Shown: positions 39,557-49,087, counted from the stretch's first letter. The stretch: DNA of 64,000 nucleotides from Gordonia iterans (GCF_002993285.1 NZ_CP027433.1:3658001-3722000), one strand, 5' to 3'. Notes: generated by a model from the sequence alone, not told the origin. Numbers and translations: made by a program.

Positions 39557-40806
39557 GCCCGGCCGCTCCCCTGTCCGTCGTCGATCACCCGGGTGATCTC
39601 CTCGGTGCGCTCTTCCTCGGGCAGGGTCGCGACCTGCCGCGTCTCCTCGTCGAGGACGATCGTCTCGGTCGGGGTCTCGATCACCTCGGTGACACCACCG
39701 GCGGACGCCACCGCGGTGGCGTCGTGATGATGGTCGAGGACGACGCCGTCCGGATAGCTGAACTGGTGATTCGCCATGGCGACCAGGGTGGCCGAGGTGT
39801 CCGGCGTCTCCGCGGCCCGGCGGTCCTCTTCGGCGATCGACGCGCGGATGGCGGCCTGTGCGTTCGGCGGCAGACCGTTGACGATGTTCAGGACGTTCTG
39901 ACGGTGGCGGATCGCGGCCTTGCGCACGGGCATGCCCGGGTTCGGCTGCACCTGCGGGATGATCTCGCTGAAGTCGTCCTTGGTGCCGCCGCCGGAGATG
40001 CCGGCGGCCTGCATGGCGGCCTCCGCGGCGGCCACGGCCTCGTCCTTCTCCTCGGACATGCCGATCGGGCCGAAGCGGTCACCGGCCAGGAACTGCTTGA
40101 CGACGGGCTGCTCGGAGGTGAGCAGCACCTCGCGCGGACCGAACATCACCAATTCCTTGCGGAACAGCATGCCGATGTTGTCCGGGATGGTCCGGGCGAT
40201 GTTGATGTTGTGCGTGACGATGAGGATCGTGGCGTCGATCTCGGCGTTGATGTCGATCAGCAGCTGCGAGATGTAGGCAGTGCGCACGGGGTCCAGACCG
40301 GAGTCCGGCTCGTCGCACAGGATGATCTCGGGGTCGAGCACCAGCGCGCGTGCCAGACCGGCGCGCTTGCGCATACCGCCGGAGATCTCGCCGGGCAGCT
40401 TGTCCTCGGCGCCGGCCAGACCGACCAGCTCCACCTTGTCCATCACGATGCGACGGATCTCGTCTTCCTTCTTCTTCGTATGCTCACGAAGCGGGAAGGC
40501 GATGTTGTCGTAGAGGCTCATCGAGCCGAACAGCGCGCCGTCCTGGAACAGCACGCCGAAGAGTTTGCGGATCTCGTACAGTTCCTTGGCCGAGCACTGG
40601 GTGATGTCGGTGCCGTCGATGACCACCGAACCCTGCTCCGGATGCAGAAGCCCGATCAGGGTCTTCAGGAACACCGACTTACCGGTGCCCGACGGCCCCA
40701 GGAGCGCGTTGACCTCTCCTGCCGGCAGGGTCAGCGTCACATCACGCCAGATGTTCTGTGAGCCGAACGACTTGGTCAAGCCCTCGACTGCGACCTCTAC
40801 TCCCAC
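39553..40806 (-). CDS. mceG: Mce transporter ATPase MceG (Mkl)
   Basis: 417 aa from the GTG at 40806, with GGAGG five bases upstream; the frame to 40929 has no ribosome site. Walker A GPSGTGKS at 37-44, the MceG/MlaF-type signature ISGGMRKRAGLARAL, Walker B ILCDEPDSGLDP and switch His in VTHNINIA. A C-terminal extension of about 150 residues, acidic at the end, is longer than in MlaF and may bind YrbE or regulate the pump. It energises lipid import. In M. tuberculosis mkl is separate from the mce operons; here it heads one. Confidence 0.93.
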   Translation of the reverse strand: MGVEVAVEGLTKSFGSQNIWRDVTLTLPAGEVNALLGPSGTGKSVFLKTLIGLLHPEQGSVVIDGTDITQCSAKELYEIRKLFGVLFQDGALFGSMSLYDNIAFPLREHTKKKEDEIRRIVMDKVELVGLAGAEDKLPGEISGGMRKRAGLARALVLDPEIILCDEPDSGLDPVRTAYISQLLIDINAEIDATILIVTHNINIARTIPDNIGMLFRKELVMFGPREVLLTSEQPVVKQFLAGDRFGPIGMSEEKDEAVAAAEAAMQAAGISGGGTKDDFSEIIPQVQPNPGMPVRKAAIRHRQNVLNIVNGLPPNAQAAIRASIAEEDRRAAETPDTSATLVAMANHQFSYPDGVVLDHHHDATAVASAGGVTEVIETPTETIVLDEETRQVATLPEEERTEEITRVIDDGQGSGRA

Positions 40807-40980
40807 TGCGTCCTCCAGACGTGTCGTGTGCACCAAGAAGTCGTAGCGTTGCCGTGCCGACCACCACGCGGAGCCGTGCTCCCTCAGTGCGTCAAATGTG
40901 GCTGCGGTCACTCTAACCCACGCCCGCATCCGACGACACCACAGACCAGGGCTGTCGCCACGATCACGATCGGCCGGAAC

Positions 40981-41038
40981 TTACCTCGCGGTAACTTCTT
41001 GACTGGCTGAGAATACCTAAGGAAGACGACTTAGCCAA
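40981..41038 (-). promoter_or_regulatory. Candidate mce operon promoter with overlapping operator
   Basis: Minus-strand TTGGCT (41033-41038) and TATTCT (41010-41015) with a 17-base spacer. Downstream, TTACCTCGCGGTAA (40981-40994) is a 5-bp inverted repeat placed around +16 to +29, where a repressor could block transcription. The leader to the mceG start is about 190 bases; I see no other gene in 40807-41198. Confidence 0.55.
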
Positions 41039-41198
41039 AGTGAGACGAGAGTCCACATGGCGATGCCGAAGCGGTGCAGGTCACAGAGTCGTCGGTCCCA
41101 GATCAGCCGGGACCTTGGTCCCTGGGCGTCGGGTCGACTTCTCGGTGGTTCCTGAGCTCCGCCGAAGGGCTCCGCTCGCGCAATCCTCGAGGGCGGAT

Positions 41199-41239
41199 AC
41201 GACGAAGGCCCGCAGGGGATCCCTGCGGGCCTTCGTCGT
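41199..41239 (-). terminator. rplJL terminator
   Basis: A 19-bp perfect stem with a 3-base loop (41199-41217 with 41221-41239), 41 bases after the rplL stop. Confidence 0.92.
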
Positions 41240-41279
41240 TGCCGATACGGCTGGTCGCTCGCACGAGGCGAGCGCGGTC

Positions 41280-41669
41280 TCACTTGAGCGAGACGGAGGC
41301 GCCGGCCTCTTCCAGCTTGGCCTTGGCGGCCTCGGCGTCTTCCTTGCTGACCTTCTCCAGGAGCGCCTTCGGAGCACCCTCGACGAGATCCTTGGCCTCC
41401 TTCAGGCCCAGGCCCGAGACGACCTCGCGGACGACCTTGATGACCTGGATCTTCTTGTCGCCGGCACCCTCGAGCACCACGTCGAACTCGTCCTGCTCGG
41501 CGGCGGCCTCGGCGCCACCGGCGGCCGGAGCACCGGCAGCGGCGACGGCGACCGGAGCCGCGGCGGTGACCTCGAAGACCTCTTCGAACTTCTTCACGAA
41601 ATCGCTGAGCTCCAGCAGGGTCAGTTCCTTGAACTGCTCGATGAGCTCGTCAGCGGTGAGCTTCGCCAT
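41280..41669 (-). CDS. rplL: Ribosomal protein L7/L12
   Basis: 129 aa. N-terminal dimerisation domain ([20 protein letters not shown]), an Ala/Pro/Gly hinge (about 38-60), then the globular C-terminal domain with [20 protein letters not shown], which contacts translational GTPases. Follows rplJ by 110 bases in the usual operon. Confidence 0.97.
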   Translation of the reverse strand: MAKLTADELIEQFKELTLLELSDFVKKFEEVFEVTAAAPVAVAAAGAPAAGGAEAAAEQDEFDVVLEGAGDKKIQVIKVVREVVSGLGLKEAKDLVEGAPKALLEKVSKEDAEAAKAKLEEAGASVSLK

Positions 41670-41778
41670 GATGGCGTCCTTCCTTTAAGTCCCAGTACGG
41701 GGGGCCTGCATCCCCTTCGCGGAATGCGGGCCGGGTCGGTGGTGCGACCGGTTGCCCGGCCGCGGGTGGGGCGGGAGG

Positions 41779-42306
41779 CTAGGCTGCCTCCTCGCCCTCC
41801 TTCTTCTCTTGCAGTGCCGCGGCGAGACGCGCGACCTGCGAAGCGGGCTGGTTGAACAGCCCGGCGGCCTTTGCCAAGTTGCCCTTCATGGCACCGGCGA
41901 GCTTGGCCAGGAGGACCTCACGGGTCTCCAGGTCGGCGATGGCCTCAACTTCGGCGATGGACAGCGCACGGCCGTCCATGTAGCCGCCCTTGATGACCAG
42001 AGCCTTGTTGTCCTTGGCGAAGGTCTTGATCGCCTTGGCGGCGACGACCGGCTCACCTTCGATGAAGGCGATCGCGGTCGGACCAACGAACAGCTCGTCG
42101 AGCCCCTCCACGCCTGCTTCGGCAGCAGCGCGCTTGACGAGGGTGTTCTTGGCGACGGAGTAGGTTGCGCCTTCGCCGAGCGAGCGACGCAGCTCGGAGA
42201 TCTGCGGAACGGACAGACCACGGTATTCCGTGATGACCGCCGCGTTAGCGCCCTTGAACTGCTCGGTGATCTCTGCGACTGCATCGATCTTGTCCTGGTT
42301 GGCCAT
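41779..42306 (-). CDS. rplJ: Ribosomal protein L10
   Basis: 175 aa. [20 protein letters not shown], the internal [16 protein letters not shown] and the Ala/Glu-rich helical C-terminus that binds L7/L12 dimers are all family-typical. First gene of rplJL, preceded by a structured leader. Confidence 0.97.
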   Translation of the reverse strand: MANQDKIDAVAEITEQFKGANAAVITEYRGLSVPQISELRRSLGEGATYSVAKNTLVKRAAAEAGVEGLDELFVGPTAIAFIEGEPVVAAKAIKTFAKDNKALVIKGGYMDGRALSIAEVEAIADLETREVLLAKLAGAMKGNLAKAAGLFNQPASQVARLAAALQEKKEGEEAA

Positions 42307-42335
42307 ACTTCGCCTCCTCTCGTGTCATTTCCGTT

Positions 42336-42433
42336 TGACACCCTGCGGGTGTCACGACCCAGTTCCCGCCGCTCGGATGGGGTGCAGCGTCCGGCCGGAG
42401 AAACACGAACGCCCCGTGCAGGAAGCACGGGGC
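42336..42433 (-). promoter_or_regulatory. Structured rplJL leader (L10 leader-like)
   Basis: Two hairpins lie upstream of rplJ: 42336-42354 (8-bp stem, TGC loop) and 42411-42433 (9-bp stem, 5-base loop), the second followed by a mildly T-rich stretch on the minus strand. L10 commonly represses its own operon by binding such a leader; the second hairpin could also be an attenuator. I did not test a match to the L10 leader family. Confidence 0.55.
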
Positions 42434-42601
42434 GATGTCGGCACACGGCGGACCGCGGCGAAGTCTCCTCGTTCATCCTGCGTGGGCCGCCGAGTGGAAC
42501 TCGGGCCTTCGGCCGGGATCACTCCCGAACGACCAACGGTCTCTGGTTGAACTCGATGCACCGGCACGTAATCCGGTGAACCGGGATTTAGGGTAGCGGC
42601 C

Positions 42602-43801
42602 ATGACCGATGAAGTCGAATCGTCCCCCTCCCCCGACGCCGCGGCCACGCCCGCGGCCCGCGCCGAGGCGGCGATCGACGCCCTGCGTGATCGTCACCTG
42701 CGTCGCCTGGGCCACGTGGTCCCGGTCACCCGCATCGGTGTGATCACCTGGCCGCCGCCCGGACGCTTCGGGTCGAAGGAGCGGATCACGTCGTCGTGGC
42801 ACTACTGGTGGCAGGCTCACCTGCTCGACATCCTGGTCGACGCGGCCAGGCTCGGCGACGTCCGCGCCGCCGGCGAGGCCCGCGCCCTGACCCGCGGGAT
42901 CCGGCTGCGCAACTTCGGCCGGTGGACCAACCAGTACTACGACGATATGGCCTGGCTGGCGCTGGCACTCGAGCGCGCGAGCCGGCATATAGCGCGCGGC
43001 GGACGGCCGCGCGCGCAGCGGAAGCTCACGGAGGTGCTCTACGACGCGTGGACCCCCGAACTCGGCGGCGGCATCCCGTGGCGGACCTCCGACCACTTCT
43101 TCAACGTGCCCGCCAACGGGCCGGCGGGGATCTTCCTCGCCCGGCGCGGGCGCATCGAGCGCGGCGTCGCCACGGCCGACTGGATCGCGGAGAACCTGGT
43201 GCTGCCGAGCGGATTGATCGCCGACGGCTTCTGGGCGAACCCCGACGGGAGCCGCCGCGAGGAGAACAACGTGTACACCTACTGCCAGGGCGTGACCCTC
43301 GGCCTCTGGCTCGAGGCGTACCGCCTGACCGGCGAGTTGCGGCACCTGCACCGCCTCGAGGAACTCCTGGACGTCGTCGCCCGGCACGAGGCACGGCCCG
43401 ACGGAGTGCTGTCCGGCCACGGAGGCGGCGACGGCGGACTGTTCACCGGCATCCTCGCCCGCTACCTGGCCTTGATCGCCACGGATCTTCCCGTGGGCGC
43501 CCCCGGCGAGGAGCGGATCCGGGAGACGGCAGCCCGACTGGTGGTGACCAGCGCCGAGGCGGCATGGTCGCAGCGCGCCGAGATCGACGGGCTGCCGCTG
43601 TTCGGCCCCGACTGGAGCTCGCCCGCCGTCGTCCCCGACGCCCAGAGCGCCGGACCGGAGTTCATCGCCGGGGCGGTGCGTTCGTCGCAGACCCCCGAGC
43701 GCGACCTCTCGGTGCAGCTGTCCGGTGCGATGCTGATGGCGGCGGCGGCTTCGGTAACGCTTCGATTGCCTGAGCACACCGGTTCGGTTGCCCCCGAATG
43801 A
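42602..43801 (+). CDS. Glycoside hydrolase family 76-like protein (alpha-1,6-mannanase type)
   Basis: 399 aa without a signal peptide. NQYYDDMAWLALALERA near 110-126 contains the Asp-Asp pair (114-115) that forms the catalytic site in GH76, and the surrounding (alpha/alpha)6 helical pattern with GGIPWR and NVYTYCQGVTLGLWLEAYR supports it. Secreted GH76 enzymes cleave alpha-1,6-mannan; a cytoplasmic member in a mycolate bacterium could act on a lipomannan-related glycan, but the substrate is unknown. The ATG has no ribosome site; TAGGGT lies a few bases upstream, so it is probably leaderless. Divergent from rplJL. Confidence 0.75.
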   Translation: MTDEVESSPSPDAAATPAARAEAAIDALRDRHLRRLGHVVPVTRIGVITWPPPGRFGSKERITSSWHYWWQAHLLDILVDAARLGDVRAAGEARALTRGIRLRNFGRWTNQYYDDMAWLALALERASRHIARGGRPRAQRKLTEVLYDAWTPELGGGIPWRTSDHFFNVPANGPAGIFLARRGRIERGVATADWIAENLVLPSGLIADGFWANPDGSRREENNVYTYCQGVTLGLWLEAYRLTGELRHLHRLEELLDVVARHEARPDGVLSGHGGGDGGLFTGILARYLALIATDLPVGAPGEERIRETAARLVVTSAEAAWSQRAEIDGLPLFGPDWSSPAVVPDAQSAGPEFIAGAVRSSQTPERDLSVQLSGAMLMAAAASVTLRLPEHTGSVAPE

Positions 43802-43916
43802 CAACCGGGAACGTATCCGTGCTTAATTGGTGGTAAGAAGTTCCGTGGGCTGGGTCACAGCCGAGTCGGGGGCGACGACCGCTGCAACGGTGCAGCGGGG
43901 AAGGAGAGAGAAGCAC

Positions 43917-45974
43917 GTGAGTGTTCATCTCGATCTCGACGGCGAGGGGTCGTTCCTGCGTGGAGACCTCGGTCCCGCCGCGGCTCCGCACCATCCCGGG
44001 CACCCGTATCGTGATGCCTCCGGCGGACACCAGGCCGCGATCTGGCACGAGTCCGTGTACGGCCGCAAGCCCTACCCGCGCGTGACCATCGACCGCAACG
44101 TCACCCTCACCATGAGCGACGGGGTGCGCCTGCGCGCCACCGTCATCCGCCCGGCCAATCGCCTCGGGCAGCCCAGCCGGGCGCCTTTCCCCGTCATCCT
44201 GAACGTGAACCCCTACAACCGGGCGCTGCTCGACGGCTTCGACTTGACCCTGCACGGTCCCGGCATCGGGCGCGTGATCCGCGGTGTCGCCGGAACGATG
44301 ACCCAGGAGGACGGTCCGCTGGCCGGCCTGGCGCGCCTGACCCGAACCTTCGACCGGGGCCTGTTCGACGTCTTCGGCGTCAACCGCAACCTGGTGCAGT
44401 CCGGCTACGTGCAGGTGATGGTGGACGTCCGTGGAACGGGCGCCTCGCACGGCAAGTGGGAGATCCTCAGCAGCCGCGAGCAGCAAGACTCGGTGGAGGT
44501 GATCGAGTGGATCGCCGCGCAGCCGTGGTGCGACGGCGGCGTCGGAATGGTCGGCTGGAGCTACTCGGCCATCAACTCACTGCAGGCCGCAGCACTGCGC
44601 CCGGCCGCGCTCAAAGCGGTCTTCGCCGTGGAGGGCAGCCAGGACGTGGTCCGCGACATCTACATCACCGGCGGGATGCCGTCGGCGTTCATCCCCATGT
44701 GGCTGGCGATGGTCAACGCGGTCAAATGGGCGCCGAACCCGGCGACCGCCCTGGCCGATCTGCTGCGCGGCGATCTCTATCGCTGGCTCCGCGACCGGCT
44801 CAAGAGCCCCGCGACTGAGCTGCCGTCGCTGCTGTGGGGCTTCTTGACCGCACGCGACCATCGGATCTTCGACCATCCGTACTTCCTGGAACGGTCCCCC
44901 GACATCGGGCAGATCGAGGCGGCCACCTTCACGGTCGGCGCCTGGCACGACCTGTTCGGCCGCAGCGCCACCGGCGTCTACGACCAGCTGCAGATGCCGC
45001 CGGGACGCAAGCAGATGCTCGTGGCCGACGGCTACCACCTCGATCCGGGCTGCGACCACGGCGGCGCTCATCAGCCTCCGCAGCTGGACGTGCTCGAGCG
45101 CGCCTGGTTCGACCGGTGGCTCAAGGACATCCCCAACGGCATCGAGGATTACGGTCCGGTGACTCTGGAGCAGCAGGGCGGCGGCTGGTCGTGCGGAGAG
45201 CACTTCCCGCGGCGCGAGGTCACCACGCAGCGACTGTTCCTGACCCCCGACCAGTCCGGGACCGCCGACCACGCCAGGCACGACGGCAGCCTCGGGACGG
45301 CGCCGGACCTGCACGTCCACCACCTGCACACCCGACCCGACCTGCGGGGCGTGGTCTCTCGCGACGCGGCGCAGGTGTTCGCCGGGCTGCCGATCGCCCT
45401 GGGTCGCGGATTCAGCCACGACGCGTCGTACCAGGAGCGCGGCGCTCTCAGCTTCACCAGCGCACCGGTCTCGCGCCCGACCCAGATCTCCGGATCGATG
45501 AACCTCCGGCTGAACGTGGCGACCAACGCCCACGAGGGCATCTGGGCCGTGACGGTCAACGACGTCGCCCCCGACGGCACGTCCACGGTGCTGACCAACG
45601 GCGCGCTGACCGCGTCCAACCGGGCCCTGGACGTCTCCCGCTCCCGGTACTCCGACGAGGGCGCCCTGATCGACGCCGTGCACTACCTCTCCCGCGAACG
45701 CCGGCTGCCGGTGCCGGCCGACGAGCCGGTGCGGATCGACGTCGACCTGGTGGCCACGGACGCGGTGCTCAAGACCGGTCACCGGTTGCGGGTGGACGTG
45801 TACGCGGCGAGCCTGCCCCGATACCTGACGATCGTGCCCGACCTGATCAAGGCCCGCGGCCGTCGTCAGCAACTGGTGCTGGATCCGAACAAGCCCAGCT
45901 ACCTGACCTTCCTGTCTGACGGCGACCTCGGTACCGCCCCGGTCCCGGCACCCACGCAGCTCCGTCCGATGTAG
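43917..45974 (+). CDS. CocE/NonD family hydrolase (X-Pro dipeptidyl-peptidase S15-like)
   Basis: 685 aa from the GTG at 43917, with AAGGAG ten bases upstream. An alpha/beta-hydrolase domain holds the nucleophile Ser215 in GWSYSA, preceded by VQVMVDVRGTGASHG. An all-helical cap covers about 265-390. GYHLDPGCDHGG near 365-376 is in the region of the acid/His residues. A C-terminal jelly-roll domain (about 440-680) is typical of the family. No signal peptide. CocE-type enzymes hydrolyse esters, peptidases of this fold cleave X-Pro; the substrate is not predictable. Confidence 0.85.
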   Translation: MSVHLDLDGEGSFLRGDLGPAAAPHHPGHPYRDASGGHQAAIWHESVYGRKPYPRVTIDRNVTLTMSDGVRLRATVIRPANRLGQPSRAPFPVILNVNPYNRALLDGFDLTLHGPGIGRVIRGVAGTMTQEDGPLAGLARLTRTFDRGLFDVFGVNRNLVQSGYVQVMVDVRGTGASHGKWEILSSREQQDSVEVIEWIAAQPWCDGGVGMVGWSYSAINSLQAAALRPAALKAVFAVEGSQDVVRDIYITGGMPSAFIPMWLAMVNAVKWAPNPATALADLLRGDLYRWLRDRLKSPATELPSLLWGFLTARDHRIFDHPYFLERSPDIGQIEAATFTVGAWHDLFGRSATGVYDQLQMPPGRKQMLVADGYHLDPGCDHGGAHQPPQLDVLERAWFDRWLKDIPNGIEDYGPVTLEQQGGGWSCGEHFPRREVTTQRLFLTPDQSGTADHARHDGSLGTAPDLHVHHLHTRPDLRGVVSRDAAQVFAGLPIALGRGFSHDASYQERGALSFTSAPVSRPTQISGSMNLRLNVATNAHEGIWAVTVNDVAPDGTSTVLTNGALTASNRALDVSRSRYSDEGALIDAVHYLSRERRLPVPADEPVRIDVDLVATDAVLKTGHRLRVDVYAASLPRYLTIVPDLIKARGRRQQLVLDPNKPSYLTFLSDGDLGTAPVPAPTQLRPM

Positions 45975-45981
45975 GCGCGGG

Positions 45982-46320
45982 GTCTCGATACGCGCGGACT
46001 CACTGCGTTCGCCCCGCTACTCGACCACCACCGAGTATCGGTCAATGGTCGAGTAGCGATTGGTGGTCAGTAGCGGTTGGTGGTCGAGTAGCGGTTGGTG
46101 GTCGAGTAGCGGTTGGTGGTCGAGTAGCGGCGAACGGAGTGAGTCCGCGTATCGAGACCAACGGAGTGAGTCCGCGTATCGAGACCAACGGAGTGAGTCC
46201 GCGTATCGAGACCAACGCAGTGAGCCGCGTATCGAGACCAACGCAGTGAGCCGCGTATCGAGACCAACGGAGTGAGTCCGCGTATCGAGACCAACGGAGT
46301 GCGCCGCGTATCCGGACCAG
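45982..46320. repeat. Expanded tandem and inverted repeat patch
   Basis: Two tandem arrays: an 18-base unit GTGGTCGAGTAGCGGTTG in about four copies (46060-46130) and a 26-27-base unit containing CGTATCGAGACCAACG in about six copies (46130-46310). The sequence at 45982-46030 is the reverse complement of the joined units, so the region can fold into a large hairpin. The core is the widespread actinobacterial GGTCTCGATACGC...CTACTCGACCACC repeat. It fills the gap between two convergent genes. Confidence 0.9.
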
Positions 46321-46335
46321 CGCGACAGGTCGGCG

Positions 46336-47334
46336 TCAGCCGGCGATCTCCTCGCCGGCGGCTTCGCCAGCGGCAGCGCGCGCCTGGAACTGTTTGACGG
46401 CGAAGTTCGCCATCGCCCGGATCGCCATCCGCGACTCCGGAAGCACCTCGATGAAGGCCTGGAACACGTGTACCGCGCCACGGTAGATCTCCAGGCGGAC
46501 CGGTACGCCGGCCGCGGCCAGGCCGGCGGCGAAGTCCTCGGCGTCGACCCGCAGCATCTCGTGGGATCCCACCTGGATCAGCGTCGGCGGCAGGCCCGTC
46601 AGCTCGACGTCGAGCGGGGCGACGGCGTCGCCGGCCGGCTCGGACTCCCGGATCATCCGGTCGAACTGGGTGAACGCCAGGTGCGGGAACAGCGGGTCTG
46701 CGGTGCGGTACGCGCCTTCCCGGCGGCGCGAGGGAGTCGGGTCGATCAGCGGGTTCTCCAGGATCAGGGCGGCCGGCAGCTCCATGCCCGCGTCCCGGAG
46801 GGCGATCGCGGTCATCGCGGTGAGGAAGCCGCCCGCCGAATCCCCGGCGATCGCGATCTGTCCCGGAGCGAAGCCCCGGTCGAGCAGCCACCGGTAGCCG
46901 TCGAGGCAGTCCTGGACGGACACCGACGGCGGATGTTCTGGCATCTTGCGATACTCGACGGCCAGCACGTGAGCGTGCGCCGCGGCGCCGATGGAGCCGG
47001 CCAGCCGGCGATGCGAGGCGATGCCGCCGACGATGAACGCGCCGCCGTGCAGATACAGGACTGCGCGGTCGCCGCGGCTGCCCTCCGGGATCTGCAGTTC
47101 GGCCTTGCAGTGCGGCAGTTCCACCGGTTCACGGAAGTTTCCGGGAAGCGGCGGCACCACCTTTCCGGCGACGTCGTCGAACAGCCCGTAGGGCCAGTCC
47201 AGTTCCGGCTTCCGCGACCACGCAGCGATCACCGGATAGGCGCTCAGCCGCAGACCCAGCCAGGAGAGCCTGCTGCGGAAGCTGCGGGTGTAGTACTCCA
47301 CACGTTCGACCTTCACCGGTCGGGGTGCACTCAT
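46336..47334 (-). CDS. HSL-family alpha/beta-hydrolase (carboxylesterase/lipase)
   Basis: 332 aa from the ATG at 47334, with GGAGGAG seven bases upstream. LYLHGGAF is the oxyanion HGG motif, GDSAGG holds the nucleophile Ser, and the C-terminal segment with HEMLRVDAEDFA and GAVHVFQAF supplies Asp and His. It belongs to the hormone-sensitive-lipase family (mycobacterial Lip proteins). Cytoplasmic, no signal peptide. It ends 16 bases from the repeat patch, which could serve as a terminator. Confidence 0.88.
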   Translation of the reverse strand: MSAPRPVKVERVEYYTRSFRSRLSWLGLRLSAYPVIAAWSRKPELDWPYGLFDDVAGKVVPPLPGNFREPVELPHCKAELQIPEGSRGDRAVLYLHGGAFIVGGIASHRRLAGSIGAAAHAHVLAVEYRKMPEHPPSVSVQDCLDGYRWLLDRGFAPGQIAIAGDSAGGFLTAMTAIALRDAGMELPAALILENPLIDPTPSRRREGAYRTADPLFPHLAFTQFDRMIRESEPAGDAVAPLDVELTGLPPTLIQVGSHEMLRVDAEDFAAGLAAAGVPVRLEIYRGAVHVFQAFIEVLPESRMAIRAMANFAVKQFQARAAAGEAAGEEIAG

Positions 47335-47609
47335 CGCTGCGCTCCTCCATCGTTCCGCCCGCCGGGTGGCGGGCCACTTCCAGCCTAGGACCTGCAGACT
47401 CCGGCGTCCGGGACGACTCGCGAAGGTCACGAACCGGCCCGGACGTTAGGCTGGACACCTGGACGCGTCTCCGGTGACGCCCGCAGCGCGCACCCATCAC
47501 AAGTGTCCCGGTCAGCAGCGACGAGCAGGAACGGCGGTACCGCGATGGCGTACGAACCCGAGCCCACCTCGGCGTTCGACGGTCCGGCACACCTCGACGG
47601 CGAACGACG

Positions 47610-48095
47610 ATGAGCGCCGCCGCCGTCTACGAGGCCGAACAGCTGTGGTCGGCGGTCCTGGACCGTGGCGGGCCCGTGGAGTTCCACGGCTCACACCTCC
47701 ACCTGCCAGTACAGAAGCGGTTCGCCGACATCGCCTCGGTCCAGCGTTATGTCGACGACGTGCTGGCGAGGGAATCCACTCGCACCGAGTTCCCGAACGC
47801 GGGTCCGGTCACGGTGCGCGAGCGTCGCGGACAAACCAGAGCCCACTACGAGCCGGCCACCGCGACGATCGCCGTCCCCCTGATCGACAGGTCGTTCGGC
47901 CGGGAGAGTGTGGTGTTGCACGAGCTGGCGCACCACCTGTCGGTGAGCAACGGACTGAGTGCCGACCGGACCGGCACACGGTGGCACGGCGTGGAGTTCC
48001 GGGAGACGCTACTCGGCCTGGTCAGCGAGGTTCTGGGCGCGCAGGCGGCACTGCTCCTGCGGGCCGGTTACCACTCGTCGGGCGTCCGGCGGTAG
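47610..48095 (+). CDS. TIGR04338-like zinc metalloprotein
   Basis: 161 aa. VVLHELAHHLSV carries the HExxH zinc-binding motif (residues about 94-98) in a short minigluzincin-like protein; the third ligand may be the His of TRWHGVEF. This matches the mycobacteria-associated TIGR04338 family of putative metallohydrolases. It is convergent with the DUF2786 gene; I recall these two families as frequent neighbours. The start ATG has a weak ribosome site, and the 275 bases to the divergent esterase show nothing distinctive. Confidence 0.75.
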   Translation: MSAAAVYEAEQLWSAVLDRGGPVEFHGSHLHLPVQKRFADIASVQRYVDDVLARESTRTEFPNAGPVTVRERRGQTRAHYEPATATIAVPLIDRSFGRESVVLHELAHHLSVSNGLSADRTGTRWHGVEFRETLLGLVSEVLGAQAALLLRAGYHSSGVRR

Positions 48096-48145
48096 CGCCG
48101 GCCTCCGAGCCCCCAGGGCGTCGTCTGCTCACCGGCTTCCGCTCG

Positions 48146-48970
48146 TCATCCCTCCAGAGCTCCACGCGGTGCTCCGAACTCGCGATCGGCGCCGATCTTG
48201 GCCCGTCGCCCGGCCCGATCGCCGGCGCGGCGAGCCGCCTGCGAATAGCCCGCCGTCGCACTGCTGGGCCGCCACGTGCCGCGCGCCGTCGACGCGGTCT
48301 TGTAGTAGTCGGCCACCTCGAGATCCTTGTGCCGCAGGGCCAGGGCCGTCGATGAAGCCGGCGAGCCGCCGTCCTCGCGGATCGCCTCGGCACGCTGCTG
48401 GTCGCGGGCTTCGGCGAGCCGGGCGCCGATCCGCTCGGCGAACGCCGACTGGAAGTTCAAGCGCGCGGTGATCGGCGAGAGCGCCTTCTCCTCGACCACC
48501 CGCCGCCGCCACGGACCGTGGTTCCGGGTCACCACGCGTCGGGCCGTCTCCGATTTGTACGCGCCGGACTTCAGATACGCGTCGCTCGCGGCGACCATCT
48601 GCACCACCAGCGACGCGTAGAGCGCCTCCACCGCGTCGATGTCCGAGGCGAACCCGTAGGCGAGCACATAGGTGGAGTTCGAGGCGACGTCGACGGTCAG
48701 ATCGTTGGCGCGGCCGATCGCCACGAACAACTGGACGTAGGTCCGCAGCCCCCGCTTGCCGGCGGCACCGATCTCGATGCGCCGCGTGACGGGCGTCGAC
48801 CTGCGCTTGAGCGCCGGATCGTGGTCGCGGGCGACAGCCAGATCGATCGACGACGCCGTAGCCAGTCGCTGGGCGGCGGCGAGGAAGGCCTGCGCCTCAT
48901 GCTCGTTGTCCGTGCCCTCGGCCTGTCGCAGGAGTCCGGCGATCCGGGTGAGGAGCTTGTCGTCGCGCAT
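48146..48970 (-). CDS. DUF2786 family protein
   Basis: 274 aa from the ATG at 48970, preceded by TACCGT and no ribosome site (probably leaderless). MRDDKLLTRIAGLLRQAEGTDNEHEAQAFLAAAQRLATASSIDL is the DUF2786 domain; a longer domain with an Arg-rich helix follows (RRVVTRNHGPWRRR). Function unknown. Faces the TIGR04338-like gene. Confidence 0.78.
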   Translation of the reverse strand: MRDDKLLTRIAGLLRQAEGTDNEHEAQAFLAAAQRLATASSIDLAVARDHDPALKRRSTPVTRRIEIGAAGKRGLRTYVQLFVAIGRANDLTVDVASNSTYVLAYGFASDIDAVEALYASLVVQMVAASDAYLKSGAYKSETARRVVTRNHGPWRRRVVEEKALSPITARLNFQSAFAERIGARLAEARDQQRAEAIREDGGSPASSTALALRHKDLEVADYYKTASTARGTWRPSSATAGYSQAARRAGDRAGRRAKIGADREFGAPRGALEG

Positions 48971-49087
48971 GCCACAACGGTAGCTGCGCCCTTCGGTGCC
49001 CGGCGGACCGCTGTCCACAGCCCGGCCGGGTCCGGAGCCGGGCCTGTGGACAACGCTCCGCAGCCACGGGCGCGTCCACGCTGCGGC

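Noticed and set aside
45982..46320. Possible CRISPR array
   Set aside because: The units are directly tandem with no unique spacers and there are no cas genes.
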